Notes: a model not told the origin generated them from the sequence alone. Numbered from the stretch's first letter, positions 10,798 to 20,469 are shown. The stretch: DNA of 64,000 nt from Gelidibacter japonicus (GCF_010725055.1 NZ_BJKB01000010.1:62001-126000); one strand, 5' to 3'. Numbers and translations are program-made.

Positions 10798-12108
10798 ATG
10801 ATAAAAAAACTAATCGTTACGCCACTTCAGAAATTTGTTAAAATTGAAAGTTTTAGTGGCATCTTGTTAATGTTTGCCACGGTCATTGCCCTTATTTGGG
10901 CAAATTCACCTTTTGGAGAATCCTATCGAGAACTTTGGCAATATGATATTGGCATTATTACCAAATCGTTTGAGTTTTCACTTCCGGCTGTTCTGTGGGT
11001 TAATGATGGATTGATGGCTATATTCTTCTTTCTGATCGGATTGGAAATTAAACGGGAATTGGTCATCGGCGAGTTAAATACGACCAAAAAAATAGCCTTT
11101 CCACTCGTTGGAGCTTTGGGCGGCATGGTGATTCCTGTAACTTTGTTTTTGGTGTTGAACCAAAATCCGGAAACCGTAAAAGGATGGGGGATTCCCATGG
11201 CTACAGATATTGCTTTTTCCTTGGCTATTTTGAACGTTATAGGAAAGCGTGTGCCCTTGAGTTTGAAGATTTTCCTTACTGCCTTTGCCATTGTAGATGA
11301 TATTGGTGCTGTTTTGGTCATTGCCGTGTTTTATAGCGGTAATATCAACACCACCCTTTTATTGATTGCCCTTATCTTGTTGGGCGTTTTATACCTAATT
11401 TCATATAAAGGGTATTATTCAAAATACACAATGCTTATTTTAGGAGTGGCTGTTTGGTTCTTATTCTACTTTGCTGGCATACATCCTACCGTGGCCGGTA
11501 TTATGTTGGCCTTTTCTGTTCCTATCAGACAAAAAATAGATACATCGACATTTTTGGAACATTTGGAAATTGTATTCAAAGATATTAAGAGTTCAATTGT
11601 ACTGCGTGAACCTATACTTTCAAATGAACAATTAGAGAATATCAATGATTTACAAGACTGGACTGCTAAATTCCGGTCGCCTTTACAAAATCTGGAACGT
11701 AGTTTACACGGCTGGGTGGCCTACTTTATCATTCCGATTTTTGCCCTTGCCAATGCGGGTGTAATGATTGATAGTTCTGTAGAATTGGATACCGCATTAG
11801 TCCTAAATATTATCCTCGCGTTGATCATAGGTAAAAGTGTTGGCGTAACATCATTTGTCCTGTTGGCGAAAAAGATTAAAATCATTGAAGTACCTAAAGA
11901 CATCAACTTCAAGCAAATTGTAGGTGTTTCATTTCTTGCAGGAATAGGATTTACTATGGCAATTTTCATTGCGAGTTTAGCTTTTGTCACCCACCCAGAA
12001 TATATTGATTCTGCTAAGATAGGTATTCTCATAGGGTCTTTTATTTCAGCTATTATTGGTTATGTGCTGTTAAAGATTGCGACCAAAAAACCAGCTAAAT
12101 TGGTATAG
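10798..12108 (+). CDS. nhaA: Na+/H+ antiporter NhaA
   Basis: Starting at ATG 10798 gives 436 residues (MIKKLIVTPLQKF); a TTG start 39 nt upstream is open but overlaps the promoter element. The protein has about 12 hydrophobic segments. Hallmarks are ATDIAFSLAIL, the paired aspartates of the Na+ site in AIVDDIGAVLVIAVFY, and IHPTVAGIMLAF. It exchanges internal Na+ or Li+ for protons in alkaline or saline conditions, as expected for a marine organism. Residues 264-306 are an unusually long polar insert between membrane segments. Confidence 0.93.
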   Translation: MIKKLIVTPLQKFVKIESFSGILLMFATVIALIWANSPFGESYRELWQYDIGIITKSFEFSLPAVLWVNDGLMAIFFFLIGLEIKRELVIGELNTTKKIAFPLVGALGGMVIPVTLFLVLNQNPETVKGWGIPMATDIAFSLAILNVIGKRVPLSLKIFLTAFAIVDDIGAVLVIAVFYSGNINTTLLLIALILLGVLYLISYKGYYSKYTMLILGVAVWFLFYFAGIHPTVAGIMLAFSVPIRQKIDTSTFLEHLEIVFKDIKSSIVLREPILSNEQLENINDLQDWTAKFRSPLQNLERSLHGWVAYFIIPIFALANAGVMIDSSVELDTALVLNIILALIIGKSVGVTSFVLLAKKIKIIEVPKDINFKQIVGVSFLAGIGFTMAIFIASLAFVTHPEYIDSAKIGILIGSFISAIIGYVLLKIATKKPAKLV

Positions 12109-12264
12109 AAATATCGATCTACACATGAGAAAAGTATAACTCCGAGTCTTTTTAATTGATATTGATTTTTATTATACCAGTGAAAAACAGATGCATTGTA
12201 GGGTTGTATCAGAATACTTTAATTTCACTCTATAGTGTCTCCTAAATTTTAGAACGAGCTTTTC

Positions 12265-13371
12265 ATGACTGAGTTTTTCGAAACATACAAGTTGCATATC
12301 TTTTATGGAGCCAGTGTTATTGCTGTTGTGATTATACTTCATTTAATCACCAATATCTTGAATAAGTGGCTAATAAAGAAGGAAGCTCAAAAGTTTCTTG
12401 GAGCCCCAGAAAAACCAATTAAAATATTAAAACGCACCTTGAACATCCTTTGGATTGTTTTAGGGCTTATCGCTTTTAGTTTTATTTTTGTTGAAAAGGA
12501 AAAACACGAAACTTTAGTAGGTTACTTCCAATTAATTAGCTATTTGGGAGGTGTTGCAGTGATTACTATTGTATTGGCAACACTTTTAAACCTATGGTTT
12601 AAACATAAGATTCAGGAAAAGACGCTTTTGGGCTATGATCCTACAAGTTTTAAATTCTTGCGTTATGTGGTTGTTTTTATAGTCTGCTTTATAGGTGTGC
12701 TTTTCGGATTAATGGCGTTTCCTTCATTGCGAGGCGTAACGCAAACAGCACTGGGCGGTGCGGGAGTTATCGCACTTATTGCTGGAGTGGCATCTCAAGA
12801 AGCCCTGTCTAATTTGGTGGGAGGTCTATTTATCATTTCATTTAAGCCATTTAAGATTGGAGATGTGATAAAACTGAGTGATACCATGGTTGGAACAGTC
12901 ACTGATATTACACTGCGGCATACCATTATTCGAAATTTTGAGAATAAGATGATCGTGATTCCAAATGCTGTCATCAATAAGGAGAAGTTGATCAACTATG
13001 ATTTGGGAGAGCTGAAGTGTTGTGAACATATTCACATGGAGATTTCATTTGACAGCGATATTGATTTGGCCAAGAAAATCTTAGCCGAAGAATGTGAAAA
13101 CCATCCGTTAATTTTGGATAACCGTTCTGAAAAGGATAAAATTGACGCGAAACCTATTATTCGAACGGCGCTCACAAAAATCAATGATTCTTCATTGACC
13201 ATAAGAGCATGGGCCTGGGCTCGCAATTATAGTGATTCATTTTCCCTAAAATGCGATGTTTTGGAAAGCACGAAAAAGCGCTACGATAGGGAAGGTGTTG
13301 AACTGGCATTTCCTACTAGGACTGTTTATTTAAACAATGATATGGAAAAGAAGGAAAAGGATGAGGTTTAA
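12265..13371 (+). CDS. MscS-family mechanosensitive ion channel
   Basis: The 368-residue protein has four to five N-terminal membrane segments. The MscS pore helix and start of the beta domain follow: GGAGVIALIAGVASQEALSN and then GGLFIISFKPFKIGDVIKL, near residues 160-200. A cytoplasmic vestibule domain and a charged tail (EKKEKDEV) complete it. It opens under membrane tension during hypo-osmotic shock. It follows nhaA in the same orientation with a 156-nt gap, so it probably has its own promoter. Confidence 0.9.
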   Translation: MTEFFETYKLHIFYGASVIAVVIILHLITNILNKWLIKKEAQKFLGAPEKPIKILKRTLNILWIVLGLIAFSFIFVEKEKHETLVGYFQLISYLGGVAVITIVLATLLNLWFKHKIQEKTLLGYDPTSFKFLRYVVVFIVCFIGVLFGLMAFPSLRGVTQTALGGAGVIALIAGVASQEALSNLVGGLFIISFKPFKIGDVIKLSDTMVGTVTDITLRHTIIRNFENKMIVIPNAVINKEKLINYDLGELKCCEHIHMEISFDSDIDLAKKILAEECENHPLILDNRSEKDKIDAKPIIRTALTKINDSSLTIRAWAWARNYSDSFSLKCDVLESTKKRYDREGVELAFPTRTVYLNNDMEKKEKDEV

Positions 13372-13502
13372 GTCATAGCTTTAAAAACTGTCTTATAAAA
13401 ACAGATCCGTGATTTAAATATCATCCTCTCTTCCTAATAAAGCACTACTTTTTTTAGATTGAAAAGTGTTTGTGCCATCTCAATAGCTTAATTCCTATTA
13501 AA

Positions 13503-13709
13503 CTATATAGAACAGCCAGGGCCAGTCTTTTTGACTCCTAACTTTTGTAAAATGGTTTCCAATAAGCACCATTTAGTAAATGCCGATTGAATTAAATTCA
13601 CACCTATAAAAACTGTAAACCACATCCAATTCGGATTGACGTAAACAGTGAGTACAACACTTAATAATACCATTGTACCTACGATAACTCTAAAATAAGT
13701 ATTTAACAT
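13503..13709 (-). CDS. DUF2892 (YgaP-type) membrane protein
   Basis: This 68-residue protein has two hydrophobic segments (about 8-25 and 30-46), then TKWCLLETILQKLGVKK and a C-terminal Cys (GPGCSI). DUF2892 forms the membrane part of the rhodanese YgaP and often stands alone beside sulfur-transfer genes. It is the last gene of the RND efflux operon, 19 nt after the PII-like gene. Its presence supports a sulfur or thiol link for this pump. Confidence 0.75.
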   Translation of the reverse strand: MLNTYFRVIVGTMVLLSVVLTVYVNPNWMWFTVFIGVNLIQSAFTKWCLLETILQKLGVKKTGPGCSI

Positions 13710-13728
13710 TTTATTTGATTTTTTAAGT

Positions 13729-14034
13729 TTAAATATGTCTTTCTATTGGAACCACAACTGCTCTTACAGCATTGCTGGTCTCTACTCTCGAATTGAAATC
13801 TGCGATTGCATTGAACAATTCGTCAATGTTTTCATCTTCTGTAAACGAGAAAAATAAACGGGATTCATTACTGAACTTTTCGCTGGCAAACCAACTTGAA
13901 GTCATTACAACGGATGATCCATTCTTGTATCCGTCAATATCAGAACTACTGAAGTTGTGAATATTCGCATTTTTGAAGAGCCTCAGAACATCCTTTCTAA
14001 ACTCTTCGACTGATGTAACGATTACTAATTTCAT
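13729..14034 (-). CDS. Small PII-like protein in the RND operon
   Basis: The 101-residue soluble protein has a beta-alpha-beta pattern (MKLVIVTSVEEF ... VRAVVVPIERHI) that suggests a ferredoxin-like or PII/CutA-like fold. I know similar small proteins next to flavobacterial RND pumps but no established function. It lies 7 nt after the RND permease gene and is certainly cotranscribed with it. A role in sensing or regulating transport is an inference from fold and place. Confidence 0.6.
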   Translation of the reverse strand: MKLVIVTSVEEFRKDVLRLFKNANIHNFSSSDIDGYKNGSSVVMTSSWFASEKFSNESRLFFSFTEDENIDELFNAIADFNSRVETSNAVRAVVVPIERHI

Positions 14035-14041
14035 GATTTTT

Positions 14042-17000
14042 TTATTTATATTTCTTCTTCTCTATCATATAATACACCAATGGCACGACCAACAAGGTCA
14101 ACACCGTGGACACAATGGTTCCTCCCATTAAAGAAATTGCGAGTCCCTGAAAAATCGGGTCGAATAGGATCACAAAAGCACCTATAACCACCGTTCCTGC
14201 TGTTAGGAGGATAGGGGTTGTTCTTACGGCACCAGCTTCAATAACGGCTTGTTTCAAAGGGACACCATCCGCAGTCCGTAAATTGATGAAGTCAATTAAT
14301 AAGACCGAGTTCCGTACCATAATTCCAGCCAGAGCAATCATTCCAATAAATGAAGTTGCCGTGAAAAATGCGCCCATGATCCAGTGGCCCAGTATAATTC
14401 CTATTAAGGATAACGGAATGGCCACCATCATGACAATCGGTGCTTTAAAGTTTTGGAACCAACCTACGATTAAGATGTAGATCAAAATAATGGCACCTAA
14501 AAAGGCAATTCCTAAATCTCTAAATACTTCTAAGGTAATTTGCCATTCGCCATCCCATTTCACCGTATAATTATCTTCAAAGTCTGGCTGACCTAAATAC
14601 ATTTCATTAAGTTCATAACCTTCTGGCAATGGGATTTCCTTTAATTTGTCCTCCATGCCTAAGATGGCATAGGCAGGACTTTCCAAATCGCCAGCCATAT
14701 CGGCTAATACATAGACCACGCGCTTTTGATTTTTACGATAAATACTCTTAGCTGCTATGGTTTTATTTATAGTCACCAAATCTGCAATGGGGATCATATT
14801 TCCTTGGATGGATTTCACTTTTAGCTGTGAAATATCTGAAATAGTTGATTTTTCCTTTTCATCCAAAGCCAATATCAAGCCCACTTGATTGCTGGCATCT
14901 TCATCATACAAGGTGGTAATGGCGTTGTTTGATAAGGCCATATTCATTGTATAAGTAATTTGCTGTGGGGCTACGCCGTATAGCATGGCTTTCTCCTTGT
15001 TAATAACAAACTGATATTCAATTTGATCATCTTCAACCATCCAATCGATATCTACGACATCATCGGTGTTTCTCAGAATCTCTTGAATATGATCAGCAAT
15101 CTTTATTTGCTCGTCATAATCCGGACCATAAACTTCAGCGACAATGGTGGACAGTACAGGAGGCCCTGGTGGAACTTCTACCAATTTTACATTCGCATTG
15201 TATTTTGCTGCGATTTTTTGAATGTCAGGACGTAACAATTTCGCAACATCATGACTTTGCGCTTTACGTTTGCTTTTATCAATTAAATTCACTTGGATAT
15301 CGGCCATATTACTGCCGCCTCGCAAATCGTAGTGACGTACCAATCCATTAAATGTGATTGGAGCAGAGGTACCAATGTAATTTTGATAATTGACTACCTC
15401 TGGTCGTGTCGATAAATATTGGGAAATTTCTTGAGCTACAACCCCGGTACGTTCCAAGGTGGTGCCAGCTGGCATGTCAATGACTACTTGGAATTCATTC
15501 TTGTTATCAAAAGGCAGCATTTTTACAGCCACCGAATTGGTGAAAAACAGCAACATTGTTCCCATTAAAACCGCAAATGTTCCTACTAAGAATAACCAAC
15601 GTTTTCCTGTGCTTTCTAATAAGGGCCCCTCTAATTTGTTGTAAATTTTATAAATAAAGGTTTCTTCCAAAGGTTTTTCAACTTTTTCAGCCTTTCCTTT
15701 CCGATCTTTTTCCCTTAAGAAAATATATCCCAAATAAGGCGTAATGGTCAATGCCACAAAAAGTGATAAGATCATGGCAATAGATGCTCCAATTGGCATA
15801 GGTGCCATATAAGGACCCATTAATCCGGATACAAAGGCCATTGGTAAAACAGATGCAATAACAGTTAACGTTGCTAAAATGGTTGGGTTACCTACTTCGT
15901 TAATGGCGTATAAGGCGGCCTGTTTAAATGGCAGACGCTTCAACTTAAAGTGCCTGTGCATATTTTCTGCAATAATAATGGAGTCATCCACCACAATACC
16001 CGTTACAAACACCAAAGCGAATAGCGTAATTCGGTTGAGTGTGTAATCCATCATATAGTAGCTCAGCAAAGTCAGGGCAAAGGTAATTGGCACCGATAAA
16101 AAGACGACCAATCCACCACGCCAGCCCATGGCAAGCATCACGACAAGTGTGACGGCAAAAATAGATCCTATCAGGTGCCACAGTAGTTCTGAAACCTTTT
16201 CTGATGCTGTTTCGCCGTAGTTTCTTGTGATTTCAACATGGACATCATCTGGAATTAAAGTGCTGCGTAAATGCTCTACTTTATCAATGATGACTTCGGC
16301 AATTTTCATGGCATCTGCACCTTTTCGTTTGGCAACGGAAATGGTCACTGCTGGATAGTCTGATTTGAAATCCGAAGCTTTCTCACTGCCTTGCCCAAAA
16401 CCTAAACTCACATAGTTTTTTGGAACTTCTGGACCATCGACAACGTCTGCTATTTGCTTTAAGTAAATCGGCTGATTCTGTTGCACCCCAACAACGAGGT
16501 TTTCAACATCTGTAACTGTTTCTAAAAATTTTCCGGTGTTTACAAGGAATTCAGTGTCGCTCTTATCAAAACTCCCAGAGCTCAATTGACTGTTGTTCGC
16601 TTTGATCATTTCGGAAACCGAAAGAAAATCCAAACCGCTTGCCGCTAGTTTATCTTTGTCTAATACGACACGCAATTGGCGTTCTCTTCCACCAATCTTA
16701 TGGGTGATGGCAACGTCGTTCACTTTCTTAATTTCACCTTCCAACTCTTGTGCCAACTGGCTTAATTGGTAATCGTCATAATTTTCACTCCATAAGGTTA
16801 AACCTAAAATGGGTACATCGTCAATAGCACGGCTTTTAACCAATGGAAACGTAACACCTGGCGGCATTTTATCCATATGCTTATTGATTTCGTTGTATAA
16901 TTTCACGAACGAGCGCTCAATATCTTCACCCACATAAAACTGAACGATGACCATTCCTTGCTCTTTCATTGATGTAGAATACACATATTCAACACCTTTG

Positions 17001-17236
17001 ATATTTGAAATTAATTGCTCTAAAGGCTTGATGACTCGCGATTCGACCTCCGTTGGACTCGCACCTGGATAGCCCACAAAAATATCTGCCATTGGCACAT
17101 CAATCTGTGGTTCTTCTTCACGCGGAATCAAAAACGAACTGTACACACCAACCACGGTAAATACAATCATCAAAAGCACTGTGAGCTTTGATTGTATAAA
17201 GACTTTTGCAATTTTGCCTGCGATACCTTCTTTCAT
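14042..17236 (-). CDS. RND efflux pump permease (AcrB-like)
   Basis: The 1,064-residue protein has standard RND architecture: one N-terminal helix, a large periplasmic loop, six helices, a second loop, then the final helices. TM4 carries the paired aspartates of the proton relay in TGIVVDDSIIIAENM near residue 415. Tight gene order with a TolC and a membrane-fusion adaptor makes a tripartite exporter. Substrate is unknown; the operon's GTAAC/GTTAC operator and the DUF2892 partner point to sulfur stress rather than a classic drug or metal. A covarying hairpin lies 15 nt upstream of its start codon. Confidence 0.92.
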   Translation of the reverse strand: MKEGIAGKIAKVFIQSKLTVLLMIVFTVVGVYSSFLIPREEEPQIDVPMADIFVGYPGASPTEVESRVIKPLEQLISNIKGVEYVYSTSMKEQGMVIVQFYVGEDIERSFVKLYNEINKHMDKMPPGVTFPLVKSRAIDDVPILGLTLWSENYDDYQLSQLAQELEGEIKKVNDVAITHKIGGRERQLRVVLDKDKLAASGLDFLSVSEMIKANNSQLSSGSFDKSDTEFLVNTGKFLETVTDVENLVVGVQQNQPIYLKQIADVVDGPEVPKNYVSLGFGQGSEKASDFKSDYPAVTISVAKRKGADAMKIAEVIIDKVEHLRSTLIPDDVHVEITRNYGETASEKVSELLWHLIGSIFAVTLVVMLAMGWRGGLVVFLSVPITFALTLLSYYMMDYTLNRITLFALVFVTGIVVDDSIIIAENMHRHFKLKRLPFKQAALYAINEVGNPTILATLTVIASVLPMAFVSGLMGPYMAPMPIGASIAMILSLFVALTITPYLGYIFLREKDRKGKAEKVEKPLEETFIYKIYNKLEGPLLESTGKRWLFLVGTFAVLMGTMLLFFTNSVAVKMLPFDNKNEFQVVIDMPAGTTLERTGVVAQEISQYLSTRPEVVNYQNYIGTSAPITFNGLVRHYDLRGGSNMADIQVNLIDKSKRKAQSHDVAKLLRPDIQKIAAKYNANVKLVEVPPGPPVLSTIVAEVYGPDYDEQIKIADHIQEILRNTDDVVDIDWMVEDDQIEYQFVINKEKAMLYGVAPQQITYTMNMALSNNAITTLYDEDASNQVGLILALDEKEKSTISDISQLKVKSIQGNMIPIADLVTINKTIAAKSIYRKNQKRVVYVLADMAGDLESPAYAILGMEDKLKEIPLPEGYELNEMYLGQPDFEDNYTVKWDGEWQITLEVFRDLGIAFLGAIILIYILIVGWFQNFKAPIVMMVAIPLSLIGIILGHWIMGAFFTATSFIGMIALAGIMVRNSVLLIDFINLRTADGVPLKQAVIEAGAVRTTPILLTAGTVVIGAFVILFDPIFQGLAISLMGGTIVSTVLTLLVVPLVYYMIEKKKYK

Positions 17237-17251
17237 TGTATTGTTTTTTTC

Positions 17252-17271
17252 ATTCCCACGAATGTGGGAAT
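17252..17271 (-). repeat. GAAN-loop hairpin repeat, copy 1
   Basis: ATTCCCAC (17252-17259), loop GAAT, GTGGGAAT (17264-17271) is a perfect 8-bp hairpin followed on the plus strand by CTC. It lies 15 nt upstream of the RND permease start, inside the operon. It belongs with copies at 26371, 27698 and 27730, which keep pairing while the stem bases change. Confidence 0.8.
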
Positions 17272-17515
17272 CTCAATGTTATTTTCTTTATTTTCTTTAT
17301 TTTGCGCTACTTTTTGCTCATACTTTTTAGGTTTATAGAACCTTTTATGAACGTAAAAAGCCAGGCAATGCGTTACAATCTTTTTTACCATTTATGGAAA
17401 AAAAAAGGATTTCTCACTTCTATCCTTAACGCACTAAGCCGTTGTTGCAATTCTCTTTTTGATGATAACTACAAAGGTTGAAACGTTGTAGAGTCAGACT
17501 GAAAACTGCGATTGT

Positions 17516-18595
17516 TTACTGAACACTGATTTTTGCGCCATTAAACAATTTTCCTTCAGACGAAACGATATAGGATTCATCTGCCGATAATCCTGACAAA
17601 ACCTCCACTTGATTGCCAAACGTTCTACCTAAACGTAACCATCGTAATATGGCGGTATTGCTTTGGCTTACCGTATAAACACCGGATAGTTGTCCGTTTG
17701 TAATGATGGCTTCAGATGGGATTAAAACCAGTTCTGTGGACGTTTGTTTTTCAATTGGAAATTGCACGGTAACAAACATTCCTGAAAGAATGTTGGCGTT
17801 TGTTTTATCTAAAGCGATCTTTACTAAATATTGGCCTCCTGTGTTTTTTGCAGAAGAACTCACTTCAGTAACGGTGCCTTTAAGCGTTTCATTGATGGAT
17901 TTCACCAAGACACTCACTTCAGTATTCTTCTTAATTTGGGAAATTTCTGTCTCAGGAACACTGGCAATGACTTCAAATTCACCTGGAGTTTCAAGACTAA
18001 TTAATGGAACTCCTGGGTTGGCCATATCGCCTGTTTCAATATTTTTACTCGTCACAATTCCACTGAAAGGAGCGGTAATATTACTGTAGGCAAATTGTGC
18101 ATTGATTTCATTTTTCATTTGATTGGCAGATTCCAAGCGCGCTTTTGCCATTTCATAATTGGCCGTCATATCATCCATTTCTTTTTGTGAGACACTGGCG
18201 CTAGCAAACAAGTTCTGAAAACGGTTATAATCTTTTTTCGCATTGTTGAAAGCAACTGTGGCTTCTGTAATACCAGCGTTAACCTGTGCTTGTTTAGCTT
18301 GTAAATCGGCATTGTTGATAGATACCAATAACTGTCCTTTCGTTACCTTGTCGCCAACATTGACGTGTACTTTATTGACATAACCCATCATTCTCGTGCT
18401 CAAATCGGCACTGTTGGTGGCTTGGATCTTTCCACTTACCGATAAAAATGGATTACTGCCATTAGTTGCTACTTGATTCACAACTACTGGAATTGCTGGA
18501 GTGGTATCAGCAACTGCTTTTTGGTCTTTGCTACCGCAACTTGTTACAAATAGAGAGGCTGTAACGATGACTAAGAGATAACTATATTTTTTCAT
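17516..18595 (-). CDS. RND efflux periplasmic adaptor, lipoprotein
   Basis: This 359-residue membrane-fusion protein has a lipoprotein signal (FVTSC, lipidated Cys20). A biotinyl-lipoyl-like region follows (RMMGYVNKVHVNVGDKVTKG near residue 69), then a helical hairpin (about 90-160), a matching lipoyl half (YSNITAPFSGIVTSKN) and beta-barrel domains. It bridges the inner-membrane pump and the TolC channel. It lies between tolC and the pump; the 279-nt gap before the pump gene contains the hairpin repeat. Confidence 0.92.
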   Translation of the reverse strand: MKKYSYLLVIVTASLFVTSCGSKDQKAVADTTPAIPVVVNQVATNGSNPFLSVSGKIQATNSADLSTRMMGYVNKVHVNVGDKVTKGQLLVSINNADLQAKQAQVNAGITEATVAFNNAKKDYNRFQNLFASASVSQKEMDDMTANYEMAKARLESANQMKNEINAQFAYSNITAPFSGIVTSKNIETGDMANPGVPLISLETPGEFEVIASVPETEISQIKKNTEVSVLVKSINETLKGTVTEVSSSAKNTGGQYLVKIALDKTNANILSGMFVTVQFPIEKQTSTELVLIPSEAIITNGQLSGVYTVSQSNTAILRWLRLGRTFGNQVEVLSGLSADESYIVSSEGKLFNGAKISVQ

Positions 18596-18619
18596 TTTTT
18601 TATTGGTTTTTATTTGATA

Positions 18620-18645
18620 CCTGCAAAGTGTTTAGAACCTTGCGG
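18620..18645. repeat. AACCTTGCAGG-type palindrome, degenerate
   Basis: CCTGCAAAGTG ... GAACCTTGCGGG is an imperfect palindrome of the family at 2784. It lies between the TolC and adaptor genes of the RND operon. Confidence 0.55.
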
Positions 18646-18695
18646 GATAAGTTAGTTTCTGACTAAAAACTACGACTGTCTACTGCAGATTTTTA

Positions 18696-20006
18696 TTAAT
18701 CTTTGGTTAAGAATTCTAAATATGCTTGTGCATAATTGTATTCGAAAATGGTCTGATAATATTCCAATTGCTTTTGGGCGAATTGCGTTTCGGCCATTAG
18801 TAAATCGGATGTTTTTTCTAATCCTTCCTTAAACCTATTGGTTCTGATTCTCAAGGATTCTTCAGATTGTTTTAATGAGAGACTGGTGAGCCTTAATTTG
18901 TTTTCAGCATCTAAATACGCCCGTCTAGCTTTATTTAATTCCAAATTGCTCTGAGATACATATTGTGAGTATTCCAACTGCGATTTTTCAAATTCTGCTT
19001 TACTCTTTTGTGCTTTACCAATCCTTTTGGACCCCTGAAAAAGATCCCATGATAACTGTGCGCCAAACAAATAACCATTGGCATCACCCTGAAAAATCTT
19101 ATCATCGTACAACTCATAACTACCAAAGGCGTTTAATCGTGGCAGGAATGCCATTTTATCGGCTTTGTTCATAGCCTCGTAGGCATTTGTTGCCAATTGC
19201 ATGGCTTTTATATCTGAACGGTTCTCTGAAATGGTTTTGTTTTCCATAGCTGAAACAGAAATTGTTAAACTATCGGTTGGAATGTAAACCACGTAAGCAT
19301 CGTCATTCATTAAAAATGATAAATAATTGGATGCATTTTGTACATTGCTTTTTGCCGTCTGTAATTGGTTGAGGACTTCGGTGACGCGGACTTCAACATT
19401 AAGCACGTCGGCACGTTGCAGGTAACCTTGTTTGAAACTATTGTCGGCTAATTCTTTGTTGGCATTGGCGGCATTTAACGCTTGTTGTAAAACGTCCACC
19501 CCTTTATATGCCAATTGCAGTTGCATATAAGCTTTATCGACTTCAAAAGCTAAATACTCTGAAGTTCTTTCAGTTTTCAATGCCATGGCCTCCATTTTTG
19601 ATTTGGCAGCTTTACGTTGGTACATGCCATCCAAATTGATGAGAGGCTGCTGAATTTCAAATTTGGTTGCAAAACTCTCAACTTGAGGAGGATTGTTTAA
19701 CAAAGCCGGATTGAAATCGTTCTGTGTTAATATGCCCTGATTTAATTTAGAACCAAATGCCATTAACGGATTAGTGGTTGCAATTCCGGTATGACTTGCC
19801 GTAATATTAGGCAAATAGACCGCATTGGTTTGCCGGTAATCTGCTCTGGCCTCAATAAATTCCTGTTCAGATATTTTTATTGAGGTATTATCTTCACTCA
19901 CCTTGTTCAAAACCTCGGATTTTGAAATTGGGATAACTTCCTGTGCCTGAATCACTGAAATGCTACCCAAGAAATAAAAAGTTAGTATGAATAATTTGGT
20001 TTTCAT
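18696..20006 (-). CDS. TolC-family outer-membrane efflux protein
   Basis: The start at 20006 (MKTKLFILTFYFLG) gives 436 residues with a clean signal peptide cut after VIQAQ; an ATG at 20018 is almost on the promoter and less likely. Two OEP repeats with long coiled-coil helices follow (about 25-225 and 230-430), matching a trimeric outer-membrane channel. It is the first gene of the RND operon. Its promoter carries a perfect GTAAC-N4-GTTAC site 22 nt upstream of a consensus -7 element. Confidence 0.92.
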   Translation of the reverse strand: MKTKLFILTFYFLGSISVIQAQEVIPISKSEVLNKVSEDNTSIKISEQEFIEARADYRQTNAVYLPNITASHTGIATTNPLMAFGSKLNQGILTQNDFNPALLNNPPQVESFATKFEIQQPLINLDGMYQRKAAKSKMEAMALKTERTSEYLAFEVDKAYMQLQLAYKGVDVLQQALNAANANKELADNSFKQGYLQRADVLNVEVRVTEVLNQLQTAKSNVQNASNYLSFLMNDDAYVVYIPTDSLTISVSAMENKTISENRSDIKAMQLATNAYEAMNKADKMAFLPRLNAFGSYELYDDKIFQGDANGYLFGAQLSWDLFQGSKRIGKAQKSKAEFEKSQLEYSQYVSQSNLELNKARRAYLDAENKLRLTSLSLKQSEESLRIRTNRFKEGLEKTSDLLMAETQFAQKQLEYYQTIFEYNYAQAYLEFLTKD

Positions 20007-20026
20007 GTTTATGATCATTTATGCTG

Positions 20027-20034
20027 CAAAAATA
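20027..20034 (-). promoter_or_regulatory. Promoter -7 element of the RND operon
   Basis: On the minus strand this reads TATTTTTG, an exact TAnnTTTG match. It lies about 21 nt upstream of the preferred TolC start and exactly 22 nt downstream of the operator at 20057-20070. Confidence 0.75.
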
Positions 20035-20056
20035 GGTTGAATAAGGATGTTGGTCA

Positions 20057-20070
20057 GTAACCTATGTTAC
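20057..20070 (-). promoter_or_regulatory. GTAAC-N4-GTTAC operator, RND operon
   Basis: GTAACCTATGTTAC is a perfect 5-N4-5 inverted repeat centred about 41 bp upstream of the predicted transcription start. It is one of five perfect copies in the window. The position is that of a class II Crp/Fnr activator site. Confidence 0.8.
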
Positions 20071-20073
20071 CTT

Positions 20074-20105
20074 AAAAAAAACACCCTCTATCAAGGGTGC
20101 TTTTC
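20074..20105 (-). terminator. Rho-independent terminator on the minus strand
   Basis: CACCCT (20082-20087) and AGGGTG (20094-20099) form a hairpin; on the minus strand it is followed by eight T residues. It separates the SQR-like transcript from the RND operon promoter that starts immediately after. Confidence 0.75.
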
Positions 20106-20321
20106 CACTTTTAACCAATCAAAAAATTGATAACCACATCAATTTACTTTTCTCGTGCCTCCATGTCCTACAGCCACAATAAGCATTATTTTTATACTTA
20201 AATAAATGTATTTGAAAAACTGTATGATAGGATTCATCATTTTAAATCTTTGATATTTTGAAATTCTTTGTGTCATTTTATTACGCTTTAAGTTTTATAC
20301 TACCCGCTACCCGCTACCCAC

Positions 20322-20469
20322 TATTCCGGAATCAACCATTTCAAGTTTGATTCCTATTCCGGAATCAACCATTTCAAGTTTGATTCCTATTCCGGAATCA
20401 ACCATTTCAAGTTTGATTCCTATTCCGGAATCAACCATTTCAAGTTTGATTCCTATTCCGGAATCAACC
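20322..20469 (-). repeat. 33-bp tandem array copied from the SQR-like gene end
   Basis: Four full identical 33-bp units (20322-20354, 20355-20387, 20388-20420, 20421-20453) run into a partial unit (20454-20469) that is the 3' end of the SQR-like gene. On the minus strand each unit is 11 codons in the gene's frame, reading ESNLKWLIPE-stop, while the gene itself ends WLIPE-stop. Each unit also has an 8-bp inverted repeat (GGAATCAA/TTGATTCC) and a TTCCGGAA palindrome. There are no spacers, so it is not a CRISPR. Confidence 0.9.

Noticed and set aside
20322-20469. Tandem repeats as a CRISPR array
   Set aside because: The units are directly adjacent with no spacers, and they derive from the end of the neighbouring gene.
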